Of a DNA stretch of 64,000 bases, positions 16,599-26,320 are shown one piece after another (the first letter of the stretch is position 1; each line of letters begins with the position of its first letter). The stretch lies in NCBI RefSeq assembly GCF_003116035.1, contig NZ_LGQW01000015.1:3594065-3658064 (forward strand). Reading direction: 5' to 3'. The notes below the pieces were generated by a model. The model was not told where the DNA came from, did no database searches, and worked only from the letters and a program-made list of their open reading frames with translations. Source of the stretch: Azospirillum sp. TSH64. Its GTDB lineage: Bacteria > Pseudomonadota > Alphaproteobacteria > Azospirillales > Azospirillaceae. The translations under genes were made by a program, and so were the position numbers.

Positions 16599-17801
16599 AT
16601 GACCAACACGGAAACCCAACGCCGGGACGGCCCGCTGGCCGGCGTGCGCGTTGTCGATCTCACCCACATGTTGGCCGGCCCCTACAGCACCTGGCTGCTC
16701 GGCGCGCTGGGCGCCGACGTCATCAAGATCGAGCGTCCGGGCAAGGGCGATTTCACCCGCGTCATCGCCCCCTTCAGCGACGACGAGAGCATTTACTTCA
16801 TGAGCGTCAACCGCAACAAGCGGAGCCTCACGCTCAACTTGAAGGAGGACAAGGGAAAGGAGATCTTCCGGCGCATCGTCGCCACCAGCGACGTGCTGGT
16901 GGAGAACAACCGGGCCGGCACGATGGACCGGCTGGGGCTGGGCTACGGCGACCTGAAGCCGGTTAACCCGAAGCTGGTTTACGCCTCGATCTCCGGCTTC
17001 GGGCAGGATGGCCCCTACCGCCACCGGCCCTGCTTCGACGTGGTGGCCCAGGCGATGTCCGGCATGATGAGCATCACCGGCGAGCCCGGCGGCCAGCCGG
17101 CCCGCGTCGGCGCCTCCATCGGCGACATCGGGTCGAGCCTGTTCGCCACCATAGGTATCCTGTCGGCCTTGCAGAAGCGGGCCGCCACCGGGGAAGGCAG
17201 CTTCATCGACGTGGCGATGCTGGATTGCCAGCTGGCGCTGATGGAGAACGCCATCGCCCGCTATCTGAATGCCGGCGACGTGCCGCGGGCGCTGGGCAGC
17301 CGCCATCCGCTGATCGCGCCCTTCCAGTCTTTCCCCACTGCCGACAAGCCCATCGCCGTCTGCGTCGACACCAACGAGCAGTGGGAGCGGCTGGTCGGCG
17401 CCATGGGGCTGCAACATCTGCTCGCCGACCCGCGTTTCCTCACCGGCTCCCTGCGCAACGCCCATCACGCCGAGCTTGAGCCGCTGCTCGTTCCGGTCTT
17501 CGCCGGCCGCAGCCGCGACGAATGGCTGGAGCGGCTGGAGGCGGCGGACGTGCCGTCCAGCCCGATCAACAGCGTGGCCGACGCGCTGGTCGACCCGCAG
17601 GTGGTCCACCGCGGCATGGTGGTGGAGGTTCCGCCGAACTCGGGCAAGCGCTTCGCCGCCGTGCCGATCCACATGCAGGGCGCTCCGCTGGCGGCCGAGG
17701 CCCCGGCGCCGCGGCTGGGCGAGCACACCGACGCCATCCTGGCCGAGTTGGGCTTCGCCGCCGCCGACATCGAGGCGTTGCGCAGCGCCGCGGTGGTGTG
17801 A
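16599..17801 (+). CDS. CaiB/BaiF class III CoA-transferase
   Basis: A 400-residue class III CoA-transferase. Family marks are LAGVRVVDLTHMLAGPYSTWLLGALGAD at the N-terminus in order, the SVNRNKRSLTLNLK segment, and GASIGDIG, whose Asp176 matches the nucleophilic aspartate of formyl-CoA transferase. It moves CoA between carboxylic acids, activating the imported acid. The start MTNTETQRRDG at 16599 has a GAAGGA site; upstream in-frame sequence is not protein-like. It is divergent from the thiolase operon, which probably consumes the CoA ester. Confidence 0.9.
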   Translation: MTNTETQRRDGPLAGVRVVDLTHMLAGPYSTWLLGALGADVIKIERPGKGDFTRVIAPFSDDESIYFMSVNRNKRSLTLNLKEDKGKEIFRRIVATSDVLVENNRAGTMDRLGLGYGDLKPVNPKLVYASISGFGQDGPYRHRPCFDVVAQAMSGMMSITGEPGGQPARVGASIGDIGSSLFATIGILSALQKRAATGEGSFIDVAMLDCQLALMENAIARYLNAGDVPRALGSRHPLIAPFQSFPTADKPIAVCVDTNEQWERLVGAMGLQHLLADPRFLTGSLRNAHHAELEPLLVPVFAGRSRDEWLERLEAADVPSSPINSVADALVDPQVVHRGMVVEVPPNSGKRFAAVPIHMQGAPLAAEAPAPRLGEHTDAILAELGFAAADIEALRSAAVV

Positions 17802-17923
17802 GGATGGACGGGCGGACGCCGAAGAAAAGGGCCGGAAACGGGGCGCGTGCGGTGCTGGCGAAAATGCTTCATGATGGCATCGGATCCGCACCGTTGCACA
17901 CCGCCCCGCCGCATATCGCCCCG

Positions 17924-18850
17924 ATGACCCAGCCCCGCATGGCGCGCCGCCTTCCTCCACTCCTGGCACTCCGTGCCTTCGACGTCTTCGCTCGGTTGGG
18001 CACCGTGCGCGCCGCCGCCGACGAGCTGGCGGTGTCACACACCGTGGTGTCCCGCCACATCCAGAACCTGGAGCAGTCCGTCGGCGTCAAGCTGGTGGCC
18101 AAGTCGGGGCGCGGCCTGTCCCTGACCCGCGAGGGCACCCGCTTCGCCGCCCAGATGCACCGCGCCTTCGATCTGATCGCCGACGCCAGCAACGAGCTGC
18201 GCAACGGCGGGATCGAGGCGGTGCACATCTGCTGCCTCGCCGGCCTGGCCTCGCGCCGCCTGCTCGGCCGGCTGCCGGATTTGGAAGCGGCGATGGACGG
18301 GCGCGAGGTGATTTTGCAGCCGACCTCCGCCCGTCCCGACTTCAGCCGCGGCGAGGCCGATGTCGAAATCATGTATCTGGAGGATGGCGCCGCCGCTGTC
18401 GCCGAGGGGCTGCGCGCCGAGATGTTCGCCAAGCCGCGCATCCTCGCCATCGCCAGCCCGGAGTTCAAGGCACGCTATCCCGACGTGCGGACCGCCGCCG
18501 ATCTGGTCGGTCTGCCGCTGATCCACGAGCAGTCCACCGGCATGTGGGAGGCGTGGCTGGAGGAGGCAGGCGTCGGCGAGCTGCCGCGGCTGCGCGGCCC
18601 GCGCCTGTGGCAGGCCCATCTGACCATCGAGGCCGCCCGGCTCGGGCGCGGCGTGGCGCTGGTCAGCGACCTGCTGGTCATCGACACCCTCGCCAGCGGC
18701 GAGCTGGTGGAGATGGTGCGCAGCGACGTCACCATCGGCGGCTATTACCTGATCGCCCCGGCGCAGAAATGGAACACGCCGGTGATCGCGGCGATCCGGC
18801 AATGGCTGCGCGACGTTTTCCCTCCATCGGTGCCAGAACCGATCTCCTGA
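17924..18850 (+). CDS. LysR family transcriptional regulator (GcvA-like)
   Basis: A 308-residue LysR regulator. The HTH is LRAFDVFARLGTVRAAADELAVSHTVVSRHI in consecutive order (about residues 14-45), followed by LEQSVGVKLVAKSGRGLSLT. The remainder is a LysR effector domain of the glycine-cleavage activator type (HLTIEAARLGRGVALVSDLL). The ATG at 17924 is favoured, with 17939 as an alternative; no strong ribosome-binding site is seen. It stands between the CoA-transferase and malonyl-CoA synthetase genes on the same strand and probably controls this cluster. Confidence 0.85.
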   Translation: MTQPRMARRLPPLLALRAFDVFARLGTVRAAADELAVSHTVVSRHIQNLEQSVGVKLVAKSGRGLSLTREGTRFAAQMHRAFDLIADASNELRNGGIEAVHICCLAGLASRRLLGRLPDLEAAMDGREVILQPTSARPDFSRGEADVEIMYLEDGAAAVAEGLRAEMFAKPRILAIASPEFKARYPDVRTAADLVGLPLIHEQSTGMWEAWLEEAGVGELPRLRGPRLWQAHLTIEAARLGRGVALVSDLLVIDTLASGELVEMVRSDVTIGGYYLIAPAQKWNTPVIAAIRQWLRDVFPPSVPEPIS

Positions 18851-18920
18851 CAGCCTGGTCTCCTGAATTTCACCATCCGGGGCGGCGCCGCCCGGCTCCC
18901 GGCCATCGCGGAACCCGACC

Positions 18921-20429
18921 ATGCCCAACCACTCCCTGTTCGACCAACTGCTGAACCCGGCCACCGACCCGGCCCGCCTCGCCATCGAGACCGCGGACGG
19001 CGGGCGTCTCACCCATGGCGATCTGCGCGCCGCCACCGGCCGCATGGCGAACGCGCTGGTCGCCGCCGGCGTGCGCCCCGGCGACCGCGTCGCCGTGCAG
19101 GTCGAGAAGTCGGTCGAGGCGCTGGTGCTCTACCTCGCCTGCCTGCGGGCCGGGATGGTCTATCTGCCGCTGAACACCGCCTATACCCCGGCGGAGCTGA
19201 GCTATTTCGTCGGCGACGCCGAACCGGCCCTGGTGGTCTGCGACCCGGCGCGTCTCGACGCCACCATGGCGCTGGCCGGGACCGTCGCGGTGCGCACGCT
19301 GGACGCGCGCGGGCAGGGCAGCCTGACCGAGGCGGCGGCCGGACAGCCGGACGAGTTCGCCACCGTCGCGCGCGGCCCCGACGATCTGGCCGCCATCCTC
19401 TACACCTCGGGCACCACCGGGCGGTCGAAGGGGGCGATGCTGACGCAGGAGAACCTGCTGTCCAACGCGCGGGTGCTCCAGACCGAATGGCGCTTCGGGC
19501 CGGACGATGTGCTGCTGCACGCCCTGCCGATCTTCCACACCCACGGGCTGTTCGTCGCCTGCAACCTCGTGCTGCTGTCCGGCGCCTCGATGGTCCTGCT
19601 GCCGCGTTTCGACCCGGCCGACGTGCTGGCCCGGCTGCCGGCCGCCACGGTGATGATGGGGGTGCCGACCTTCTACACCCGCCTGCTCGGCCAGGAGGGG
19701 CTGACGCCCGAGGCCTGCCGGTCGATCCGGCTGTTCGTCTCCGGCTCCGCCCCGCTGCTGGCCGAGACCCACCGCGCCTGGGAGGAGCGCACCGGCCACC
19801 GCATCCTGGAGCGCTACGGCATGACCGAGACCGGCATGCTGACCTCCAACCCCTATGACGGCGACCGCGTGGCCGGCACCGTCGGCTTCCCGCTGCCGGG
19901 CGTCGAGCTGCGCATCGCCGACCCGGCGACCGGCGCGCCGCTTGCCGGCGACGCCATCGGCGCCATCGAGGTGCGCGGTCCCAACGTCTTCAAGGGCTAC
20001 TGGCGCATGCCGGAGAAGACGGCGTCGGAGTTCCGGCCGGACGGCTTCTTCATCACCGGCGACCTCGGCCGCATCGACGGCCGGGGCTATGTCCACATCG
20101 TCGGGCGCGGCAAGGACCTGATCATCAGCGGCGGCTTCAACGTCTATCCCAAGGAGGTGGAGGGCGAGATCGACGAGCTGCCCGGCGTGCTGGAAAGCGC
20201 CGTGATCGGCATCCCCCATCCCGATTTCGGCGAGGCCGTCGTCGCCGTCGTGGTTGCGGACGGCACCGCACCCGTCACCGAGGCCACCGTCGCCGCCGCC
20301 CTGAAGGACCGGCTCGCCCGCTACAAGCAGCCCAAGCGCGTGGTGGTGGTGGCCGAGCTGCCGCGCAACAGCATGGGCAAGGTGCAGAAGGCGCAGCTTC
20401 GCGATACCCACGCGGGGGTGTTCGGATGA
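18921..20429 (+). CDS. matB: Malonyl-CoA synthetase (acyl-CoA ligase, MatB-like)
   Basis: A 502-residue ANL-superfamily adenylating enzyme. Core motifs are YTSGTTGRSKGAMLTQ (about residue 158), the ERYGMTETGMLTSNPYDGDR segment and ITGDLGRIDGRGYV, with the catalytic lysine in PRNSMGKVQK near the end. The ETGMLTSNPYDG and GTVGFPLPGVE stretches are those of MatB, which makes malonyl-CoA from malonate, ATP and CoA; methylmalonate is often also used. It precedes a thioesterase with a 4-base overlap. A C3-C4 dicarboxylate is a reasonable substrate for the whole cluster, but this is inference. Confidence 0.88.
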   Translation: MPNHSLFDQLLNPATDPARLAIETADGGRLTHGDLRAATGRMANALVAAGVRPGDRVAVQVEKSVEALVLYLACLRAGMVYLPLNTAYTPAELSYFVGDAEPALVVCDPARLDATMALAGTVAVRTLDARGQGSLTEAAAGQPDEFATVARGPDDLAAILYTSGTTGRSKGAMLTQENLLSNARVLQTEWRFGPDDVLLHALPIFHTHGLFVACNLVLLSGASMVLLPRFDPADVLARLPAATVMMGVPTFYTRLLGQEGLTPEACRSIRLFVSGSAPLLAETHRAWEERTGHRILERYGMTETGMLTSNPYDGDRVAGTVGFPLPGVELRIADPATGAPLAGDAIGAIEVRGPNVFKGYWRMPEKTASEFRPDGFFITGDLGRIDGRGYVHIVGRGKDLIISGGFNVYPKEVEGEIDELPGVLESAVIGIPHPDFGEAVVAVVVADGTAPVTEATVAAALKDRLARYKQPKRVVVVAELPRNSMGKVQKAQLRDTHAGVFG

Positions 20430-20926
20430 GCGGCGCCGTCCTGCCGCCTCTTCCCACCGAAATCCTGACCTCCGGGCCTTTGCGGGTCGCGGAGGAATGG
20501 ATCGACCTCTACGGCCACATGAACATGGCGCGCTATGTCGCCCTGTTCGACGAGGTCGGCTATGCGCTCCAGGAGCGCTGGGGGCTGGGGGAGACCTACA
20601 CCGGCGAGACCCGGAAGGGGCTGTTCGTGGTCGACGTCGCCGTCAGCTACAAGCGGGAGCTGACCGCCGGCACGCCGCTGACGCTGGCGCTGCGGCTGCT
20701 GGAGGCCGACACCAAGCGTCTGGTCAGCCTGATGGAGCTGCGCCGCGGCGATGACGGCACGCTCGCCGCGACGATGGAGCAGCTGTCCGTCCACGCCGAC
20801 CTGACGACGCGGCGGGTCGTCCCGTTCGATCCGCCGGTGGCGGAGCGCTTGCGCGATCTGGCGGCCGTCCATGGCGCGCTGTCGCTGCCGGCCGGTCATC
20901 GGCGCCGGCTGACCTGCCGGGGGTGA
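20426..20926 (+). CDS. Hotdog-fold acyl-CoA thioesterase (4HBT family)
   Basis: A 166-residue thioesterase of the 4-hydroxybenzoyl-CoA thioesterase class. The active-site stretch EWIDLYGHMNMARYVALFDEV carries the D-x-x-G-H-x-N motif (split here: EWIDLYGHMNMARY, then VALFDEV). It also matches carnitine-related betainyl-CoA thioesterases, which share the YKRELTAGTPL core. It hydrolyses an acyl-CoA in the cytoplasm. It overlaps the synthetase stop by 4 bases (ATGA), so the two are co-translated. Confidence 0.85.
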   Translation: MSGAVLPPLPTEILTSGPLRVAEEWIDLYGHMNMARYVALFDEVGYALQERWGLGETYTGETRKGLFVVDVAVSYKRELTAGTPLTLALRLLEADTKRLVSLMELRRGDDGTLAATMEQLSVHADLTTRRVVPFDPPVAERLRDLAAVHGALSLPAGHRRRLTCRG

Positions 20927-20932
20927 GGCCGG

Positions 20933-20948
20933 CGGCAGGAATTTTGCT
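20933..20948 (+). promoter_or_regulatory. Candidate sigma54 (-24/-12) promoter before the regulatory trio
   Basis: CGGCAGGAATTTTGCT keeps the invariant GG and GC elements at exactly 10 bases spacing, with TTGC at -12; it differs from TGGCACG-N4-TTGCW at two positions. It lies about 50 bases before the PgtC-like gene. This would allow autoregulation by the sigma54 activator of the same operon. Confidence 0.45.
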
Positions 20949-20999
20949 GGCTATCAAAACAACACTGCCGCATGCAAGCTGTCCCACATCGGGAAGTCG

Positions 21000-22424
21000 T
21001 TGTCGGTGGACACAAGCATGGTCGGTCGTCTTGGCGTTTGGGTGGTGCGGACGCTGGCGGGCGTGGTCCTGCTGCTGCCGGGTGCCAGGGCTTCCGGACA
21101 GGAGATGCCGGGCGGGGCGGAGGCGATCACCGTCCTGACCTCCTTTCCCGCCGCCTTCTACGAGCCGGTGCGCGACGCGTTCGAGCAGGCCTATCCCGAC
21201 CGGCGCCTGCATGTGATCAACACCAAGACCACCGCCGCGATCACCCAATTGCAGGATCGCGTGGCGAAGGACGTCGACGTCTTCTGGGCATCGGCCCCCG
21301 ACGCCTTCGAGGTGCTGAAGGCCGCCAGGCTGCTGGCGCCGGTGGCGCCGCGTCCGACCGGCGCCCCGGCGACCGTCGGCAACCAGCCCATCGACGACCC
21401 CGACGGCCTCTATCTCGGCTTCGCGCTGTCGGGATACGGGCTGATCTGGGACCAGTCCTATCTGGACCGGCACGGCCTCGCCGCCCCGCGCCGCTGGGAG
21501 GATCTGCGCCGGCCCGGCTATGCCCGGCATCTCGGCATCACCTCGCCGTCGCGCTCCGGCACCATGCATCTGATGGTGGAGACGGTGCTGCAACTGCATG
21601 GCTGGGAGCGCGGCTGGGCGACCTGGCTGGAGATCGCCGGCAATCTGGCGACGGTGACGGCGCGCAGCTATGGCGTGGTGGAAGGCGTCGGCAAGGGGCG
21701 CTTCGGCATCGGGCTCGCCATCGATTTCCTCGGGCAGGGGACAAGGCAGGAGTCCGGGCCGCGCGAGAGCGGGGAGTTGGGCACTCTGCGCTTTGCCTAT
21801 CCGGCCGACGGCGTGTTCCTGCCGGCCAGCGTGGCGGTCCTGCGCACCGCCCCCAATCCGGCGGGGGCGAACCTGTTCATCGACTTCCTGCTGTCGCCGG
21901 CCGGGCAGGCCCTGATGCTGCGTCCCGACATCGGGCGGCTGCCGGTGCGGCCCGATGCCTATGCCGCCGCCCCCGCCGGCTATCCGGCCCCGTATGCGCG
22001 GGAGACCGGCGACGACCTGTTCCTCTTCGACCGCGCCTTGTCCGGCCGCCGCTATGAGCTGGTCAACCTGCTGTTCGACGAGTTGATCACCTTCCGCGTG
22101 AAGACGCTCAACCGGGTCTGGCACCTGATCCATCAGGGCGAGAGCCGTCTTGCGGCAACCCCCGATCCGACCGCGCGCGACCTGTTGCGCACCGCCCGCG
22201 AGGCGGCGACGGCGATCCCGGTCGATGCCGCCCAGGCCATCGACCCGGCCTTCTCCACCGCCCTGCGCCGGCCGGCGCGCGGCATGCCGGTGTCCGCCCG
22301 GCAGGGCGAGCTGGAGGAGGAGTGGCGCGCCTTCTCGCAGAATCAGTTGGAAACGGCGCTGTCGGCGGCGGAACGCGCGCTGGTGATCCTGCGGGCGGCG
22401 GCTGGCGAAGGGGTCTGGCCGTGA
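21000..22424 (+). CDS. Periplasmic binding-protein-like sensor component (PgtC-like)
   Basis: A 474-residue exported protein of the same binding-protein family as the transporter gene at 26469; both contain DVFWASAPDAFEVLK or a near copy. Its position directly before a PgtB-like kinase and a PgtA-like activator matches the phosphoglycerate-transport regulatory protein PgtC, which senses the ligand in the periplasm and signals through the kinase. A hydrophobic signal segment (WVVRTLAGVVLLLPGARASG) leads the mature domain. The start is TTG at 21000; ATG at 21018 (MVGRLGVW) is an alternative. Its TGA overlaps the kinase GTG. Confidence 0.82.
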   Translation: MSVDTSMVGRLGVWVVRTLAGVVLLLPGARASGQEMPGGAEAITVLTSFPAAFYEPVRDAFEQAYPDRRLHVINTKTTAAITQLQDRVAKDVDVFWASAPDAFEVLKAARLLAPVAPRPTGAPATVGNQPIDDPDGLYLGFALSGYGLIWDQSYLDRHGLAAPRRWEDLRRPGYARHLGITSPSRSGTMHLMVETVLQLHGWERGWATWLEIAGNLATVTARSYGVVEGVGKGRFGIGLAIDFLGQGTRQESGPRESGELGTLRFAYPADGVFLPASVAVLRTAPNPAGANLFIDFLLSPAGQALMLRPDIGRLPVRPDAYAAAPAGYPAPYARETGDDLFLFDRALSGRRYELVNLLFDELITFRVKTLNRVWHLIHQGESRLAATPDPTARDLLRTAREAATAIPVDAAQAIDPAFSTALRRPARGMPVSARQGELEEEWRAFSQNQLETALSAAERALVILRAAAGEGVWP

Positions 22425-24937
22425 GTGCCGTGGCGACGCCCTCTTCCGGTGGCTTGTCCGGCCGGCCGGGCAACGGTGCGGGCAGGCTGCGCTTCGGCAT
22501 CCGGGTCCGGCTGTTCCTCGCCTTCGTCGCGGTCGCCACCCTGTCGGTGGTGGCCTGCGCGCTCGGCTGGCTGTCCTACGACCGGCTGGGCGGCACGCTG
22601 GACGAGTTCGCCGAAAGCCACCTGCCGGCCTTGGGCGTGGCGGCCAAGCTGGCGGAGGAGGGTGGGGCCATCATCGCCACCGCCCCCATCCTGGCCGGCA
22701 GCCGGACCGAGGACGAGATGGACGCGATCCGCGACACGCTCGGCCGCCGCCTGACCACCCTGAGGGCGCTGACCGACGCCATCGAGGGCGGCGTTCCCGG
22801 CCTGCGCCCGGTGGTGGATTCGCTGGGCCGCAATCTGGCGGCGCTGGACGGCACGGTGCGCCAGCGGCTGGCGCTCGGCCGCCGGAACCAGGAGGCCATC
22901 GAGCGGCTGCGCTGGCTGCATGCCGATTTCCTCGACGAGATCGATCCGCTGGTCGCCGACGCCCGCTTCAACATCCAGAGCGCGCTCGCCACGGTGGAGA
23001 GCGGGAAGCCGTCGGCCGATGCCGTCCGCATCCTGCGCGAGGAGAACCGGCGCAGCGAGGCGCTGTTGCAGATCGGCGCCAACGGAAACCTCGCGGTCGG
23101 GCTGGTCGCGCGGGCGGCGACGCTCGCCACGGCGGAGCTGCTCGACGACAATGCCGGCTTCCTGGACGAGACCGCCGACCGGCTGCAACGCGACCTGACG
23201 GCGCTGGCCGGCTGGGCGGACGGCGTCTCGCTGCGGCAGCTGGTGGGCCAGCTTCTCGACCTCGCGCGCGGGGCCGACGGCAGCGTGCCGGCGCTGCGCC
23301 GGGAGGAGCTGGAGACGGCGGCGCGCGGACAGGCCCTGCTGGCGGAGAACCGCGACATCGTCGCCCGGCTGAACGGGCTGATCGCCCGGCAGGTCCAGGC
23401 GGTGGAGCAGGATTCCCGCGCCGCCGCCGCCCGCTCCGCCGGGGCGGTGGCGTTCGGCCGTTCCGCCCTGCTGGCGAGTGCGCTGGTCAGCCTGCTGGTG
23501 GCGGTGCTGGTGGCCTGGCTCTACGTCAACCGCAACCTGATTTCCCGCCTGACGCGGCTGGGCGATGCCGCCCGCGCCATCGCCGCCGGCGACCTCAAGG
23601 CCGACATTCCGCTCGGCGGCGGCGACGAGCTGTCGGACATGGCGGCGGCGCTGCTGGTCTTCCGCGACACCGCCATCGCGGTGGAGGAGGCGAACGCCCA
23701 GGCGATCATCGACAATGCCCAGGCCGGGCTGGCGATCACCGACGCGCAGGGCGTGATCGAGTTCGTCAACCCGCTCGCCGCAGCGCTGATCGCGCCGCCG
23801 CCCGGCGTCCGGGCCGGGGAGGGGGAGGCCGGGCGCCTTGCCGACCGGCTGGATGCGGAGGCCGCCGCCCGCCTTGCGGCCTTCTTCGCCCGGGCGCCCT
23901 TCGCTCAAGCACCCGACGGTGCAGGCGGTCCGGCGCCCACCCTGTCGATCCTGGCGACCGGGCGCCGTCCGGACGGCGGGGCGGTTCCGGTGCAGGTCGG
24001 CGTCCGTCCCTTCTGGCGGCGCCAGCGGCAGCGCTTCATCGTCACCCTCACCGACATGACCGAGCGGCTGGAAGCCCAACATGTCCTGGAACGCACGGTG
24101 CAGGAGCGCACCACCGACCTGCGCGCCACCAACGACCGGCTGGAGCGCGCCATCGCCGAACACCAGCGCACCGAACGCGAGCTGCGCGAGGCGCAGGCGG
24201 AGCTGGTGCAGGCCGGCAAGCTGGCGGCGCTCGGCCAGCTTGCCGCCGGGGTCGGGCACGAGCTGAACCAGCCGCTCGCCGCCATCCGGTCCTACGCCCA
24301 CAACGGCCGCAAGCTGATCGGGCTGGGCCGGGTTGAGGAGGCCGAGGGCAATCTCGGCAAGATCGCCGACCTGACGGCCCGCATGGCGAACATCACCAAC
24401 CACCTGAAGCGCTTCGCCCGCCGTCCCGACAGCCGGCTGGGGGCCGTGGAGCTGGCGCCGGTGATCCAGGGTGCCCTGTCGCTGTTCGGCAACCGCCTGC
24501 GCGAGGAGGCGGTCGCGGTCGAGCTGGCGCTGCCGGACGCCGGCCCCGCCTCCGGCACGCCCTTGCGGGTCCGCGCCGAGGAGGTGCGGCTGGAGCAGGT
24601 GCTGGTCAATCTGCTGAGCAACGCGCTGGACGCCGTGGCCGGCGCGCCGGTGCGCCGCATCCTGATCCGCGCAGAGGTCGTGGAGGACGGGGAGGAGAGC
24701 GGGGGCGAGGAGGGCGGCGCCGTCCGCATCGAGGTGCGGGACAGCGGCTCCGGCATCGCCGCCGATCCGGTCGCCCAGATCTTCGATCCCTTCTTCACCA
24801 CCAAGCCGGTGGGGACAGGGCTGGGTCTCGGCCTGTCGATCTCCTACAACATCGTCCGCGACTTCGGCGGCGTGCTGTCGGTGGCCGAGAGCGGCCCCGA
24901 TGGAACCGCCTTCGTCCTCACCCTGACCCGTGCGTGA
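22421..24937 (+). CDS. Membrane sensor histidine kinase (PgtB-like)
   Basis: An 838-residue kinase. TM1 covers about residues 29-52, then a 295-residue helical periplasmic domain, TM2 (348-368), HAMP (369-420), PAS (425-545), a coiled coil, and a HisKA domain with phospho-acceptor His613 in GVGHELNQPLAAIRSYA. The HATPase domain has the N-box VNLLSNALDA, RDSGSGIA and the FFTTKPVGTGLGLGLS stretch. The start is GTG at 22421, overlapping the upstream TGA. The long periplasmic domain would contact the binding-protein-like component. The output goes to the sigma54 activator encoded next. Confidence 0.88.
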   Translation: MSAVATPSSGGLSGRPGNGAGRLRFGIRVRLFLAFVAVATLSVVACALGWLSYDRLGGTLDEFAESHLPALGVAAKLAEEGGAIIATAPILAGSRTEDEMDAIRDTLGRRLTTLRALTDAIEGGVPGLRPVVDSLGRNLAALDGTVRQRLALGRRNQEAIERLRWLHADFLDEIDPLVADARFNIQSALATVESGKPSADAVRILREENRRSEALLQIGANGNLAVGLVARAATLATAELLDDNAGFLDETADRLQRDLTALAGWADGVSLRQLVGQLLDLARGADGSVPALRREELETAARGQALLAENRDIVARLNGLIARQVQAVEQDSRAAAARSAGAVAFGRSALLASALVSLLVAVLVAWLYVNRNLISRLTRLGDAARAIAAGDLKADIPLGGGDELSDMAAALLVFRDTAIAVEEANAQAIIDNAQAGLAITDAQGVIEFVNPLAAALIAPPPGVRAGEGEAGRLADRLDAEAAARLAAFFARAPFAQAPDGAGGPAPTLSILATGRRPDGGAVPVQVGVRPFWRRQRQRFIVTLTDMTERLEAQHVLERTVQERTTDLRATNDRLERAIAEHQRTERELREAQAELVQAGKLAALGQLAAGVGHELNQPLAAIRSYAHNGRKLIGLGRVEEAEGNLGKIADLTARMANITNHLKRFARRPDSRLGAVELAPVIQGALSLFGNRLREEAVAVELALPDAGPASGTPLRVRAEEVRLEQVLVNLLSNALDAVAGAPVRRILIRAEVVEDGEESGGEEGGAVRIEVRDSGSGIAADPVAQIFDPFFTTKPVGTGLGLGLSISYNIVRDFGGVLSVAESGPDGTAFVLTLTRA

Positions 24938-26304
24938 AAGTCTTGCCCATGACCGTCCTGCTGATCGACGACGACCCGGAAGTGCTAGATTCCAGCCGCC
25001 AGACGCTGGAGCTGGAGGGCTTCGCCGTCGAAGCGGTGACGGAGCCGGAGGCCGGGCTGGCCCGGCTCGGCGCCTCCTGGCCCGGCGTGGTGGTGACCGA
25101 CGTGCGCATGCCGGGGATGGACGGCTTCGCCCTGCTGGAGCGGGTGCGCGCGGCGGACGCGGAGGTGCCGGTGGTGCTGGTCACCGGCCATGGCGACATC
25201 GCCATGGCGATGCGCGCGGTCCGCGAGGGCGCCTACGACTTCATCGAGAAGCCGGCCGAGCCCGACCATCTGGTCGAGGTGGTGCGGCGCGCGCTGGCCC
25301 ATCGCGGGCTGGTGCTGGAGAACCGCCGCCTGCGGGCGCAACTGGCGGAAGGCGGGCCGGAGGGGCGGATCATCGGCCGCTCGCCTGCCATCGAGCATCT
25401 GCGGGCCGCGGTGGCGAACCTCGCCGACGCCGAGGTCGACGTGCTGCTGTTCGGCGAGACCGGCACGGGGAAGGAACTGGTCGCGCGCAGCCTGCACGAG
25501 GGCGGCCGGCGGCGCGCCGGCAATTTCGTGGCGCTGAACTGCGGCGCCATGCCCGACACCATCATCGAGAGCGAGCTGTTCGGGCATGAGCCGGGCGCCT
25601 TCACCGGGGCGCAGGGGCGGCGCATCGGCAAGCTGGAATATGCGGCGGGCGGCACCCTGTTCCTCGACGAGATCGAGAGCATGCCGATGCATCTCCAGGT
25701 CAAGCTGCTGCGCGTGTTGCAGGAGCGGGCCATCGAGCGGATCGGCGGCAACCGGACGATCCAGCTGGACCTGCGGGTGGTGGCGGCGACCAAGGTGGAT
25801 CTGCTGCGGCTGGCGGCGGAGGGGAAGTTCCGCGAGGATCTCTATTACCGCCTGAACGTCGTCACAGTGCCGCTGCCGCCCTTGCGCGAGCGGCGCGGCG
25901 ACGTGGCGCTGCTGTTCCGCCATTTCCTCGACGCGGCCCTGGCGCGGTCGCGCCGGACGCCGCCGCCGCTCGATCCTGTCCTGCTGGCGCGCCTCGCCGC
26001 CCATGGCTGGCCCGGCAATGTCCGCGAGCTGCGCAATGTCGCCGAGCGGGTGGCGCTCGGGCTGGGCGACGGGCTGGCCACGGTCGGCGCTTCCGCCGCA
26101 TCTGCCGGCATGACGGAATCGGCGGAGATCGAGCCGCTGGCCGACCAGCTTGACCGCGTCGAGAAGCAGCTGATCGAGGATGCGCTGGCCCGTTGCGGCG
26201 GCCGGGTCGGCGAGACGGCGGAACGGCTGGGGATCACCCGCAAGACGCTGTACCTGAAGATGCGCCACCACGGGCTGAGCCGGGACGATTTCGCGGAGGA
26301 GTGA
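24934..26304 (+). CDS. Sigma54-dependent response regulator (NtrC/PgtA-like)
   Basis: A 456-residue activator. The receiver domain (residues 6-120) has the phospho-acceptor Asp56 in VVVTDVRMPG. The AAA+ domain has Walker A GETGTGKE (174-181) and the sigma54-contact loop GAFTGA (221-226). A Fis-type HTH lies at the C-terminus (VGETAERLGITRKTLYLKM). It starts with GTG at 24934 in a GTGA overlap with the kinase stop; ATG at 24949 would give a 451-residue form. It should activate the sigma54 promoter at 26413, 110 bases after its own stop. Confidence 0.9.
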   Translation: MKVLPMTVLLIDDDPEVLDSSRQTLELEGFAVEAVTEPEAGLARLGASWPGVVVTDVRMPGMDGFALLERVRAADAEVPVVLVTGHGDIAMAMRAVREGAYDFIEKPAEPDHLVEVVRRALAHRGLVLENRRLRAQLAEGGPEGRIIGRSPAIEHLRAAVANLADAEVDVLLFGETGTGKELVARSLHEGGRRRAGNFVALNCGAMPDTIIESELFGHEPGAFTGAQGRRIGKLEYAAGGTLFLDEIESMPMHLQVKLLRVLQERAIERIGGNRTIQLDLRVVAATKVDLLRLAAEGKFREDLYYRLNVVTVPLPPLRERRGDVALLFRHFLDAALARSRRTPPPLDPVLLARLAAHGWPGNVRELRNVAERVALGLGDGLATVGASAASAGMTESAEIEPLADQLDRVEKQLIEDALARCGGRVGETAERLGITRKTLYLKMRHHGLSRDDFAEE

Positions 26305-26320
26305 AAAAGCAGGGGCTGGA

